DNA from: Chryseobacterium sp. FH2
GTDB lineage: Bacteria > Bacteroidota > Bacteroidia > Flavobacteriales > Weeksellaceae
Length of the DNA: 64,000 nucleotides
Direction: 5' to 3'
Assembly: GCF_001045455.1 (NCBI RefSeq)
Contig: NZ_LFNE01000003.1
Location: 186,001 to 250,000 of the forward strand
Position 1 is the stretch's first letter. Each line of letters starts with the position of its first letter. A program made the position numbers and the translations under genes. Positions 8,996 through 17,185 of the stretch are shown in pieces. The notes below the pieces were generated by a model that saw only the letters and a list, made by a program, of their open reading frames with translations, was not told the origin of the DNA and searched no databases.

Positions 8996-9421
8996 ATGAG
9001 TATCCCAGTTATTGTTCAGTATAAAATAAAGGTTCAGATTGATAAAGCCTGGAAGGCGCTTACGGAAAAACACGAAATGAAATCATGGTATTTTGATATT
9101 CCTGATTTTGAACTGGAAGTTGGTAAAGTATTTAATTTTTATGAACCGGGAGATGAGAAAAAGTATCATCACCAATGTGAAATTTTACAAATAATCCCAA
9201 ATAAAAAATTGAAGCATTCTTGGGCTTTTCCGGAATTATCAAAAGGAATGACAACTGTAACCTGGGAGCTGAATAAACAAGGTGAAAAAACGGTCATTAC
9301 CTTAATTCATGATGAAATTGACAATCTAAAAGAACTGGGCGAGAATTTTTCAAGAGAATCATTTGCCCAAGGCTGGAACGGAATTATCGGGCAAAGTTTG
9401 AAACCCTATTTGGAAAAGTAA
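8996..9421 (+). CDS. SRPBCC (START-like) domain protein, AHSA1 type
   Basis: A 141-residue single-domain protein with the helix-grip fold of the SRPBCC superfamily, in the Aha1/CalC branch. Visible marks are the opening strand and helix (VQIDKAWKALTEKHEMKSWY), the W/F-rich middle (HSWAFPELSKGMTTVTWEL) and the long C-terminal helix ending in GWNGIIGQSLKPYLEK. Such proteins bind small hydrophobic ligands or act as accessory proteins; the ligand here is unknown. It lies 20 bases after the antiporter gene. Confidence 0.82.
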   Translation: MSIPVIVQYKIKVQIDKAWKALTEKHEMKSWYFDIPDFELEVGKVFNFYEPGDEKKYHHQCEILQIIPNKKLKHSWAFPELSKGMTTVTWELNKQGEKTVITLIHDEIDNLKELGENFSRESFAQGWNGIIGQSLKPYLEK

Positions 9422-9476
9422 ATATTACAATTCTGTCAACATCTGAATGAAATTAGCAAAGCGGAATAAAATTTGC

Positions 9477-9484
9477 TATTTTTG
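9477..9484 (+). promoter_or_regulatory. Putative -7 element (TATTTTTG) for the glutaminyl cyclase gene
   Basis: Matches TAnnTTTG and lies 20 bases before the start codon; no clear -33 box. Confidence 0.35.
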
Positions 9485-9504
9485 GGGAAATATTTAGAAT
9501 TTCA

Positions 9505-10527
9505 ATGAGAAAAAATATTATAGCAGGTTTTGCTGCAATTTTATTATTAGCGTCTTGTAATAACGATAAAAAGGTTCTTGATACTCTGGCGGATTATAAT
9601 AATTCTATGGAAAGTACGGGTTATCATTTTGGGGATAAACTTCAGCTTCCAAAAGATGTTTCTGATAATGCAGAAAGTATTACCATAAGTTTTGGAGATA
9701 AAGAAACTACAAGTCTTGATATTGATCCGAAATTTTATACTTTAGGAGATAATGCAGTAACTTTCAATATTAAAACTAAAAATGGAGAAATACTGACTCA
9801 GGACGCGACAATTAATGTTTTTGCAAAAAGCCCTGAAAAAAATATTTCTTACCAAATTGTAGGGGAATACCCTCATGACCCTAAAAATTTTGTGCAGGGT
9901 TTTCAGATCGAAGGAAATACAATCTATGAAAGTGACGGGCAAAACGGCTCTTCACAGATTTTGAAATATACATTAGGGACTACAACCCCGCTTGTTTCTA
10001 CAAAACAGGCTCAGGAAGATTTCTCAGAAGGGAGTACCATCGTTGGTGATAAGGTATATCAGTTAACATGGCAAAATAAAAAAGGATATATTTATGATAA
10101 AGCTTCTCTAAAACTTTTATCAGAATTTCCTTATCCAAATGTGTTAGGAGAGGGCTGGGGATTAACGTACGACGGGACTTACCTTATTGCATCAGACGGA
10201 AGTAAACTTTTATATTTTTTAGATCCGAAAGATCCTTCTAAAATGATAAAGTATATTGCTGTAGCAGGTAATAAAGAAGCCTATGATCAATTAAATGAAT
10301 TGGAATATCACAACGGGTTTATCTATGCAAACGTTTGGCAAAAACCAATTATTCTTAAAATCAATCCGGCAAACGGAGAAGTGGTGGGAACATTTGATTT
10401 TACAGATATTGCTAAACAAAACACCAAAGGAAGTGATGATGTATTAAACGGAATTGCTTTCAAAGGAGAAAACATGTTGGTGACAGGTAAAAACTGGTCA
10501 AAGATTTATGAAATTCAGATTAAATAA
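9505..10527 (+). CDS. Glutaminyl-peptide cyclotransferase (lipoprotein)
   Basis: This enzyme converts N-terminal glutamine of peptides or exported proteins to pyroglutamate. The protein begins with a lipoprotein signal, lipobox LLASC with Cys18, so it should be periplasmic or outer membrane attached. An N-terminal beta domain (about residues 25-110) precedes the plant-type glutamine cyclotransferase five-bladed propeller (PF05096 type, residues 115-340). The latter is recognised by HDPKNFVQGF, the FSEGST motif, GEGWGLTYDG and LNELEYHNGFIYANVW. Length 340 is usual for bacterial lipoprotein members. Bacteroidetes export many proteins with N-terminal Gln after signal cleavage, a plausible substrate pool (inference). 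Confidence 0.9.
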   Translation: MRKNIIAGFAAILLLASCNNDKKVLDTLADYNNSMESTGYHFGDKLQLPKDVSDNAESITISFGDKETTSLDIDPKFYTLGDNAVTFNIKTKNGEILTQDATINVFAKSPEKNISYQIVGEYPHDPKNFVQGFQIEGNTIYESDGQNGSSQILKYTLGTTTPLVSTKQAQEDFSEGSTIVGDKVYQLTWQNKKGYIYDKASLKLLSEFPYPNVLGEGWGLTYDGTYLIASDGSKLLYFLDPKDPSKMIKYIAVAGNKEAYDQLNELEYHNGFIYANVWQKPIILKINPANGEVVGTFDFTDIAKQNTKGSDDVLNGIAFKGENMLVTGKNWSKIYEIQIK

Positions 10528-10560
10528 ATTTAATAAAGTTCTATTTATAAAAATATATTA

Positions 10561-10588
10561 ATAGCGTTCCCTGTGGAGCGCTATTTTC
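10561..10588 (+). terminator. Probable terminator after the glutaminyl cyclase gene
   Basis: ATAGCG (10561-10566) pairs with CGCTAT (10579-10584), with a short TTT tail; moderate strength. Confidence 0.5.
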
Positions 10589-10847
10589 ATTAAAAAGATT
10601 ATAAAATTTACTACTTTTGAAAAACGGTTAAGAATTGTATGAAAAAGAGTATTATAATTGGTTTTACCGTTGTTCACATAATGATATGAATTTTATCATT
10701 AAAAAAGTTGGCAACAGGTGAAAATCATCAAAAAACTTATGATGCTTTCATCATATAATTTATAATTTAAAGTTTAATCCTATTTAAATAAAAGTATGTA
10801 AATTGCCAACATTCTATATAGGAAAGTTACTTTTACCAAGAGAAAAT

Positions 10848-11771
10848 TTGAGATTATTATATTTTATATTTGTTTTTATTTTCTGCTCATTTTCTGCGCA
10901 GAAAGCCCTTCCTTTAGATAGTTTAAAGCTAAAGGAAGCTAAAGATATGTTTGCTGATGATTACGGCAATTTATATATTTATAAAAATAAAGATTTCAGT
11001 TTTACGAAATATGATTCTTTGGGAAGGCAGATTGGAAAATTAATGGTGACTGTTCCTTTTAAAATCCAAAATGTTCAGAATCCTTTGAGTGTGCCCTTAT
11101 TTTCAGAAAATGCTCAGGAAATGAAGTTTGTGGATCAGAATTTTAATGAAATTCAAAAAGTAGATTTTAAGCAAAAATTTGGGTTTATCAAAATGGCATA
11201 TGCAGAAGATCTGCAGCAATTATGGCTGTTGGATGAAAGTACAAAACGCCTTATTCAGTATAATTTCAGGAACGATACTACCATTAATTCTTATCCTTTC
11301 GATGCAAGTTTTGATGATTTGACAGATCTTTTGGTGTATGAAAACAAGGTATACATTTTGACGAGAAAACATATCAGAGTTTATACTTTAAAATTCGAGA
11401 AAATTTTTGAAGCCGAGATTCAAAATGGTAAACGATTCAGAAGAGAAAATGATGTGATTTTGGTCATAACTAATAATTCCATCATAAAATATATTCCGGG
11501 AAAAGAGATGGTGAAAATTCTGGAGGATCCGGATGCACAAATTGTGGATAAAAACAACCTTTCTTATTTTGAAATCAAAGCCAACAACCTTTATCTTTAC
11601 AGCCTCGAAAAGAAAAAAGAAATTAAACAGCAAACTGAACCTGAAACTAAGGATAAACCTGTAGAAAATTCGGAAGAAAAATCCCAGGACGGCTCTGCAG
11701 AAAAATCTGAAAACTTTGATATGCTGAAGCTTTTTGAAGAAATTGGTGAGGTTCAGAAATTGGGTGTTTAA
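10848..11771 (+). CDS. Secreted protein of unknown function, propeller-like
   Basis: I do not recognise a named family. The open frame can begin at a TTG at 10803, but the TTG at 10848 is preferred. It follows an A/G-rich stretch and makes the hydrophobic segment LLYFIFVFIFCSFSAQ a proper N-terminal signal peptide. The mature part repeats short strand patterns such as DDYGNLYIYKNKDF and DLLVYENKVYILTRK, which suggest beta-propeller-like blades. The last 50 residues are Lys/Glu-rich and disordered. The deoxynucleoside kinase gene follows 41 bases later. The 270 bases upstream contain only short broken reading frames. Confidence 0.65.
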   Translation: MRLLYFIFVFIFCSFSAQKALPLDSLKLKEAKDMFADDYGNLYIYKNKDFSFTKYDSLGRQIGKLMVTVPFKIQNVQNPLSVPLFSENAQEMKFVDQNFNEIQKVDFKQKFGFIKMAYAEDLQQLWLLDESTKRLIQYNFRNDTTINSYPFDASFDDLTDLLVYENKVYILTRKHIRVYTLKFEKIFEAEIQNGKRFRRENDVILVITNNSIIKYIPGKEMVKILEDPDAQIVDKNNLSYFEIKANNLYLYSLEKKKEIKQQTEPETKDKPVENSEEKSQDGSAEKSENFDMLKLFEEIGEVQKLGV

Positions 11772-11812
11772 TCTTTATAATTAATCAATAAATATTTTAA
11801 GGAGAAAAAAAT

Positions 11813-12427
11813 ATGCATATTGCGGTTACAGGAAACATTGGAGCAGGAAAAACTACGTTGACGACCATGCTTTCCAAGCATTACGGATGGGATGCCCAGT
11901 TTGAAGATGTAGATCATAATCCTTATCTGGAGGATTTTTATGCGGATATGAGCAAGTGGAGTTTTGCATTGCAGGTATATTTCTTGGGAAGCAGATTCCG
12001 TCAGGTAAAGGAAATCAGGGAAAGTGGGAAAAATATTATTCAGGATCGTACGATTTATGAAGATGCCCATATTTTTGCGGAAAACCTTAATGATATGAAT
12101 TTGCTTTCAGATCGGGATTTTAATAATTATTCTTCCGTGTTTAATTTGATGAAATCTTTTGTTTCTGCACCGGATTTATTGATTTATCTTAAATCTGATG
12201 TGCCGAATTTAGTAAAAAAAATCTACAAGAGAGGGCGGGAATATGAGGCTTCCATCAGTATCGAATATCTTTCTAAGCTTAATCAGAAATATGAAAAATG
12301 GATTTCAAATTATACGGAAGGGAAACTTTTAATAATTGAAGTTGATGATTTGGATTTTGTAGAAAAACCGGAGGATTTTGGGTTTATTCTGGAAAAAATA
12401 GAAGCTGAACTAAATGGCTTGTTTTAA
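11813..12427 (+). CDS. Deoxynucleoside kinase
   Basis: This enzyme phosphorylates deoxynucleosides for dNTP salvage in the cytoplasm. The 204-residue protein has the P-loop GNIGAGKT at residues 7-14. The substrate-binding block around residues 70-85 (QDRTIYEDAHIFAENL) is typical of the dCK/dGK-like family, with the DR(S/T)-type catalytic residues. A lid region rich in Arg/Lys follows near residue 140 (KKIYKRGREYE). Family length is 200-230 residues. Specificity (dA, dG, dC or dT) cannot be assigned by eye. The start ATG is preceded by GGAGAAAAAA, an unusually good purine-rich ribosome binding site for this phylum. Confidence 0.93.
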   Translation: MHIAVTGNIGAGKTTLTTMLSKHYGWDAQFEDVDHNPYLEDFYADMSKWSFALQVYFLGSRFRQVKEIRESGKNIIQDRTIYEDAHIFAENLNDMNLLSDRDFNNYSSVFNLMKSFVSAPDLLIYLKSDVPNLVKKIYKRGREYEASISIEYLSKLNQKYEKWISNYTEGKLLIIEVDDLDFVEKPEDFGFILEKIEAELNGLF

Positions 12428-12472
12428 CAATTAATTATCATAAGTTTTATTTTTTGTAACTTGATTTATGAT

Positions 12473-12480
12473 TAAATTTG
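12473..12480 (+). promoter_or_regulatory. Putative -7 element (TAAATTTG) for the ArsC-like gene
   Basis: Matches TAnnTTTG. A TTTG at 12453-12456 lies 16 bases upstream, slightly shorter than the usual 19. Confidence 0.45.
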
Positions 12481-12530
12481 TTATGAATAAGATGAATTAA
12501 TTTTTATTGTTTATTAAATTATAATTAAAA

Positions 12531-12881
12531 ATGTTGGTTAAAGTTTTACATAACGGGAACTGTTCAAAATCAAATGCTGTTTTAGAGTATTTGGATGAAA
12601 ACGGAGTGGCATTTGAGATTATAAATATTATCGAAGATCCACTTAGTATTTTAGAATTGAAAACGGTTTTGAAAAAGCTTAATCAAAGTGTTTTTCATAT
12701 CATCCGTAAAACTGAGAAGCTATATTTGGAAAAATTTGCAAATAAAAATTACTCTGAAGAAGAATGGTTGAAAATTTTATCTGAAAACCCTTCTTTGATT
12801 CAAAGACCAATTTTAATAAAGGGTTCTGTTGCTATGTTGGGAAGACCAATTGAGAACGTGAAATTTTTTATTGAGAAATAA
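12531..12881 (+). CDS. ArsC/Spx family glutaredoxin-fold protein (arsenate reductase-like)
   Basis: A 116-residue thioredoxin-fold protein of the ArsC family. It opens with HNGNCSKS (residues 7-14), where Cys11 matches the catalytic cysteine of glutaredoxin-dependent arsenate reductases. The C-terminal block (LIQRPILIKGSVAMLGRP, residues 89-106) matches the RPI and RP motifs that bind the oxyanion. There is no ars regulator or transporter nearby, so arsenate reduction may not be its main job. Members of this group also act as general thiol oxidoreductases. Confidence 0.85.
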   Translation: MLVKVLHNGNCSKSNAVLEYLDENGVAFEIINIIEDPLSILELKTVLKKLNQSVFHIIRKTEKLYLEKFANKNYSEEEWLKILSENPSLIQRPILIKGSVAMLGRPIENVKFFIEK

Positions 12882-12908
12882 AAAAATAAATATAAAAAAT
12901 AAATAAAA

Positions 12909-12932
12909 AAAGTCAGCTTTATGCTGACTTTT
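12909..12932. terminator. Bidirectional terminator between convergent genes
   Basis: AAAGTCAGC (12909-12917) pairs with GCTGACTTT (12923-12931), with an A-run on one side and T-run on the other. It lies between the plus-strand ArsC-like gene and the minus-strand DUF493 gene. Confidence 0.8.
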
Positions 12933-12938
12933 GAATTT

Positions 12939-13244
12939 CTACAATAGAATTACTCCTTCTATTTTTGCAACTTCTTTATAAATATTAACTACCTGATTGG
13001 CGTCTAATACAAATGCATTAATGTTGCAGGCTGTATATTTTCCGTTTTTACTTTCACGGTTTCCCAGAGTAAATTTTATACCGTCAAAAACTCTGTAGAT
13101 TTCAGTTAGTTTAGACTGATCCGTTGGAATAATAAATTTAAATAAATAATCTTCCGGAAAATCATGGTGATCTTCCAGTTTTTCCTTTAAAGAATTATAA
13201 AAATCTTCAGGACTTGCATGTTGATTTCCTTGTAATATATCCAT
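12939..13244 (-). CDS. DUF493 (YbeD-like) family protein
   Basis: A 101-residue cytoplasmic protein of the DUF493 family, which has an ACT-like ferredoxin fold and includes E. coli YbeD. Recognised by the pattern DFPEDYLFKFIIP (residues 28-40) and the C-terminal half with strands NGKYTACNINAFVLDANQV. The function of the family is not settled. It lies downstream of the DUF4197 gene on the same strand with 41 bases between them, so the two are probably cotranscribed. Confidence 0.85.
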   Translation of the reverse strand: MDILQGNQHASPEDFYNSLKEKLEDHHDFPEDYLFKFIIPTDQSKLTEIYRVFDGIKFTLGNRESKNGKYTACNINAFVLDANQVVNIYKEVAKIEGVILL

Positions 13245-13285
13245 CTGCGAATTCTAAATTATATATAAAAATAATGAAAATTTTT

Positions 13286-13963
13286 CTATTTTCCAAGTGG
13301 ACCGAGAAGTGATCTGGAGTTCTGAATTTCGTAATCTTCAATAATATTAAACATTCCGTTTACCAATTGTTCAGAAGCAAGTTGACTCAAGCCTCCTGAG
13401 TTTACGGTTGTTGTATTTCCTCCAAAAAGGCTTCCTAAAAGATTATTCCCGGATAAAGCGGTATTAATGCTTTTCACAATACCATATTGGTTTAGTTGTT
13501 CGTCTACTTTCGGAGCAATTGCAGCAATTAATTGTTGAGATGTTTTTTCTTTCAGAATCAGGGTGGCGGTTCCTTTTTCTCCCTGGATAATTCTCGTAAC
13601 GTCTTGTGCATTTAGACTGTTAACAGCATTCACCAGAATTGGTTTTGAAATATTTACAGTATAAACGGCAGCATCAGCTATATATGCTCTCTCTTTAGCC
13701 ACCAGAGACGGGGCAACTTTCTCTAACATTGAGTTGATTTCCCTCAATTGTTTCGGAAGTGCTTTATCAACCATATTGTTTTGCAGGAATGCGTCTTTAT
13801 TACTATAAACGTTAACCCCTTTGTCAATACCGTTTAATAAAAGTTTTTTGATAATAGATAGACCCAAATCTGTAGTAGCTAGGGTAGTGCAAGAGTTAAC
13901 CGTTGTTGTAACAACAGCTCCTGTACCAATAACTAAAGCTGCTGCGATGATGTATTTTTTCAT
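13286..13963 (-). CDS. DUF4197 domain-containing protein
   Basis: A 225-residue exported protein. The N-terminus is a hydrophobic signal with a Cys at residue 25 (TTVNSC), so it may be a lipoprotein. The mature region is helical and fits DUF4197: it opens with LSIIKKLLLNGIDKGVNVYS and includes the central pattern ARSLV-like APSLVAKERAYIADAA. No biochemical role is established for the family. A near-perfect Bacteroidetes promoter lies 39 bases upstream (14002-14032). Confidence 0.83.
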   Translation of the reverse strand: MKKYIIAAALVIGTGAVVTTTVNSCTTLATTDLGLSIIKKLLLNGIDKGVNVYSNKDAFLQNNMVDKALPKQLREINSMLEKVAPSLVAKERAYIADAAVYTVNISKPILVNAVNSLNAQDVTRIIQGEKGTATLILKEKTSQQLIAAIAPKVDEQLNQYGIVKSINTALSGNNLLGSLFGGNTTTVNSGGLSQLASEQLVNGMFNIIEDYEIQNSRSLLGPLGK

Positions 13964-14001
13964 TTATATTTCTTAATCTTTATACTTTTCAAATAATGAA
14001 C

Positions 14002-14032
14002 CAAAGTTAACCACTAAAATCTGTTTAACAAA
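14002..14032 (-). promoter_or_regulatory. Promoter of the DUF4197-DUF493 operon
   Basis: Read on the minus strand, TTTG (14032-14029) and TAACTTTG (14009-14002) are separated by exactly 19 bases. This is the canonical spacing of the Bacteroidetes housekeeping promoter. Confidence 0.65.
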
Positions 14033-14080
14033 ATATTAGTGGTTGACCTGTTAATTTGGGAGTCAAATTATTAAAATGTA

Positions 14081-14096
14081 TGTAAAAACGATTACA
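14081..14096. promoter_or_regulatory. Candidate operator upstream of the susC gene
   Basis: The 16-base sequence TGTAAAAACGATTACA has 5-base inverted arms (TGTAA/TTACA) around a CG-containing centre, like LacI-family operators. It lies 242 bases before the susC start in the divergent intergenic region (13964-14338). No regulator gene is adjacent, so this is a weak call. Confidence 0.25.
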
Positions 14097-14305
14097 TTTT
14101 TTTTATTTAAAATTCGATTAATATTAATAAAATGCTATTGAATTGTGTTTTTTTTACTTTTTTATTTGATGATTTATGTTTTTTTAGAATTTTTATGAAA
14201 GATTAACTATATTACATATATTTTTATAATTTTGGTTAATGTCTTTTTTTGAGAAATACATTGTAACTTAAAATAAGGCATTAAAAAAGGTTCATCAGAC
14301 CTATC

Positions 14306-14313
14306 TAAATTTG
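14306..14313 (+). promoter_or_regulatory. Putative -7 element (TAAATTTG) of the polysaccharide locus
   Basis: Matches TAnnTTTG, 25 bases before the chosen susC start. The -33 region is poor, which fits a promoter that needs an activator (inference). Confidence 0.45.
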
Positions 14314-14338
14314 ATTGTACGAAATAAAATTAAACTAT

Positions 14339-17182
14339 ATGAAACAAAGTGATTTAAAGTATTCATCACTCATTGCTGTTTTATACTTCGGTATGAATGT
14401 CAATGCACAGACTACACCGGCAGACACTGTTCCTAAAGAACAGAAGATTGAGGAGGTAGTGATGATTGGATATGGTAGCAGAAAAAAAGTAGATAATACT
14501 ACATCTATTAGTTCAATCAGCGCTGAGGAAGTAACTAAAACTAAGGTTTTAAACGCTTCTCAGGCAATTCAGGGTAAAGCAGCAGGTGTACAGGTAATTG
14601 CATCTGATGCTCCAGGTTCTACGCCTACTGTAATGATTAGAGGTTTAGGAACGGTATTGGGAGGAAGAACACCATTATATGTTGTTGACGGTATGTTTAC
14701 GGACAACATTAATAACATTAACTCAAATGACATTCTTACCTACGATATATTGAAAGATGCAGCAGCTTTGGCTATCTATGGTAACAGAGCAGCAAATGGA
14801 GTTATTATTATTACTACAAAATCAGGTAAAGGAAAGCTTAATGTATCTTATGATGGTTTAATTGGGATCAGGACTCCTTTGAAAACTATCAAAATGGCAA
14901 ATGCATCTGAATTTGCAAATTATAACAATGCGGGTAAAACCAGTACTTATTTGAATCCAAATCAGCCATATGATACTGATTGGTTTAAAGAAATTACAAG
15001 AACAGGTATTTATAACCAGCATAATGTTGCAATTTCAGGGTCTTCTGAAGCTGCAAAGTATTTTTTGAGCTTAGGTAATTACGAAGAAGAATCCATTCTT
15101 AAAGGAACTAATTATAATAGAACTACAGTAAGAACTAATAATGAGTTTAGAATTACTAAAGGGATTAGATTAGCTCAAACTTTAAGTGCTACTTTTACGA
15201 ATGATACACCTAAATCATTTGGTGCTTTTACAAATGCTTATAAACAATCTCCATTAGTTCCAGTGTATTATCCAAATGGTCAATATGGTCAGCCAATTTA
15301 TGATTCAAATGGTAATATTAGCTATACAGGAGGACGTTTTAATAATGTAGGAAACCCAGTAATGCAGCTTGCATATGATAATCAAAAGGGGAAAAACTTT
15401 TTATTGCAAGGAGGTTTAAAACTAGACATTGATATTTTTAAAGATTTAAAATTTACATCTCAATTTAGTGGTGAGTATAATAATTATAAATATTATAATT
15501 TTGTAAACTCTAAAGCTTTTTGGTTAGATAGTGATCCTACAAGAGTTGATAGTGGTTATGATCCAACTTTACCATTAACAAGATTGACAAATAAAAATCA
15601 AAATTATTACAACTGGCTACTTAATAACTATTTAACATATACAAAAAAAATAGGAAATCACGATATTGAGATTGTAGCAGGAACGGAAACTTCAGTGTCA
15701 AACGGTCTTGAGACTTTGGTAATCAATAGAAAAAATGTTCCTGTTTCACAAGATTATTGGAATCTTGATGGAGTTGACTATTATGGTAATTTGTTTAGTG
15801 ATAATACAACAAAAGCTATTGAATCTGTAAAAGGTAACAGAAATACAACCTTGTCTTATTTTGGCAGACTTCAGTATAAATTTATGAATAGATATTTACT
15901 AAGCGGAACTATTAGAAGAGATGGTTCTTCTCAGTTTGCTGAAGACCGTAGATGGGGAACATTTCCTTCATTTGGAGCAGGTTGGATCATTTCAGAAGAG
16001 GATTTCTTGAAAGGAGGATTCTTTAATCTATTGAAGCTTAGAGGAGGTTGGGGTAGACTAGGTAATCAAAAAGTACCTTTAAATTATTTACCACTTTCTT
16101 CTGGAGCTAGTTACAATTATGGATTTGGAACTTCACCAGTAAGTAATGGAGTTACAGTTAATCAAGGGTACGATCCAGAATTAGGATGGGAAGTTACAGA
16201 AGAGACTTCTTTAGGATTGGATTTTGGAATTCTAAATAATAGATTGACTGGTACTTTTGATGTTTATAACAGAAAAACAAACAATCTTATTTTGGGGGTT
16301 GTTCCATATTTGTCAACAGGAATTTCTGATGTGAATTATTCACATATGGGAAGTGTAGAAAATAAAGGAGCTGAAATAGGTTTAAATTGGTCTGATAAAG
16401 TTGGGGAAGATTTTACGTATTCAATTGGTGCAAACTATTCTTATAATAAAAACAAACTTGCTAGTATAGACCTTTCAAAACCTGTTTCTCAAATTATAGG
16501 AGGAAATTTAGGTAATGGTATAGATACAAAACTTTTCAATGCTTCATCTGTAGGATATGCATTAGGAAGTTTTTATTTATATGAGATAGATGGGTATGAT
16601 GCAAATGGTAATTTGAAGTTTAAAGATTTGAACGGTAATGGAGTTACAGATGGAGGAGATAGACGTTTCTTTGATTCTTATATTCCAAAATCAACATTAG
16701 GTGTTAATATTTCCATGTCTTACAAGAATTGGGATTTTGCTCTTAATGGCTATGGAGCCTTTGGATTTAAAGTTTATAATGGTAAAAAAGCGCAAAGAAA
16801 TGGTGGTGAAAATGTGGAAGCTTCTGTAGCAAATGATTTCTGGACACCAACAAACACTAATGCTGCAAATCCAGTAAACCCATCAAACATTCCACTTGCA
16901 TCTAATTTCTACTTAGAAAGCGGAGATTATTTCAGAATTAATAATATTTCAGTAGGCTATACATTTAAAAATGTAACAGATTATATGAAATCAATTAAGC
17001 TTTATGTAAGTGCAATTAATCCTTTTGTATTCCAGAAATACTCTGGATATTCATCAGAATTATCAGGATATAATCCTGCAGATCCTACGGCAGAAGGAAA
17101 TCCATATCAACGTGCAGGGATAGAGTTAGATGCTTATCCTACATTGAGATCTTTTGTATTTGGTGTTAACCTAAATTTTTAA
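14339..17182 (+). CDS. SusC/RagA family TonB-linked outer membrane transporter
   Basis: This is the outer membrane porin-like transporter of a glycan uptake complex, working with the SusD lipoprotein encoded 3 bases downstream. The start at ATG 14339 gives a proper signal peptide ending at VNAQ (residue 24). A TTG start 24 bases earlier would spoil it. A TonB box-like segment (EEVVMIGYGSRKK) follows at about residues 38-50. Next come the plug domain (residues 55-170, with TPLYVVDGM and AALAIYGNRAANGVIIITTK) and a 22-stranded barrel ending in FVFGVNLNF. At 947 residues it is shorter than many SusC proteins because it lacks the N-terminal carboxypeptidase-like regulatory domain. Confidence 0.95.
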   Translation: MKQSDLKYSSLIAVLYFGMNVNAQTTPADTVPKEQKIEEVVMIGYGSRKKVDNTTSISSISAEEVTKTKVLNASQAIQGKAAGVQVIASDAPGSTPTVMIRGLGTVLGGRTPLYVVDGMFTDNINNINSNDILTYDILKDAAALAIYGNRAANGVIIITTKSGKGKLNVSYDGLIGIRTPLKTIKMANASEFANYNNAGKTSTYLNPNQPYDTDWFKEITRTGIYNQHNVAISGSSEAAKYFLSLGNYEEESILKGTNYNRTTVRTNNEFRITKGIRLAQTLSATFTNDTPKSFGAFTNAYKQSPLVPVYYPNGQYGQPIYDSNGNISYTGGRFNNVGNPVMQLAYDNQKGKNFLLQGGLKLDIDIFKDLKFTSQFSGEYNNYKYYNFVNSKAFWLDSDPTRVDSGYDPTLPLTRLTNKNQNYYNWLLNNYLTYTKKIGNHDIEIVAGTETSVSNGLETLVINRKNVPVSQDYWNLDGVDYYGNLFSDNTTKAIESVKGNRNTTLSYFGRLQYKFMNRYLLSGTIRRDGSSQFAEDRRWGTFPSFGAGWIISEEDFLKGGFFNLLKLRGGWGRLGNQKVPLNYLPLSSGASYNYGFGTSPVSNGVTVNQGYDPELGWEVTEETSLGLDFGILNNRLTGTFDVYNRKTNNLILGVVPYLSTGISDVNYSHMGSVENKGAEIGLNWSDKVGEDFTYSIGANYSYNKNKLASIDLSKPVSQIIGGNLGNGIDTKLFNASSVGYALGSFYLYEIDGYDANGNLKFKDLNGNGVTDGGDRRFFDSYIPKSTLGVNISMSYKNWDFALNGYGAFGFKVYNGKKAQRNGGENVEASVANDFWTPTNTNAANPVNPSNIPLASNFYLESGDYFRINNISVGYTFKNVTDYMKSIKLYVSAINPFVFQKYSGYSSELSGYNPADPTAEGNPYQRAGIELDAYPTLRSFVFGVNLNF

Positions 17183-17185
17183 AAA

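Noticed and set aside
10639..10760. Short frames between the glutaminyl cyclase and the propeller-like gene
   Set aside because: A 16-codon hydrophobic start (MKKSIIIGFTVVHIMI) is followed at once by stops in all frames. It may be a gene remnant but nothing recognisable remains.
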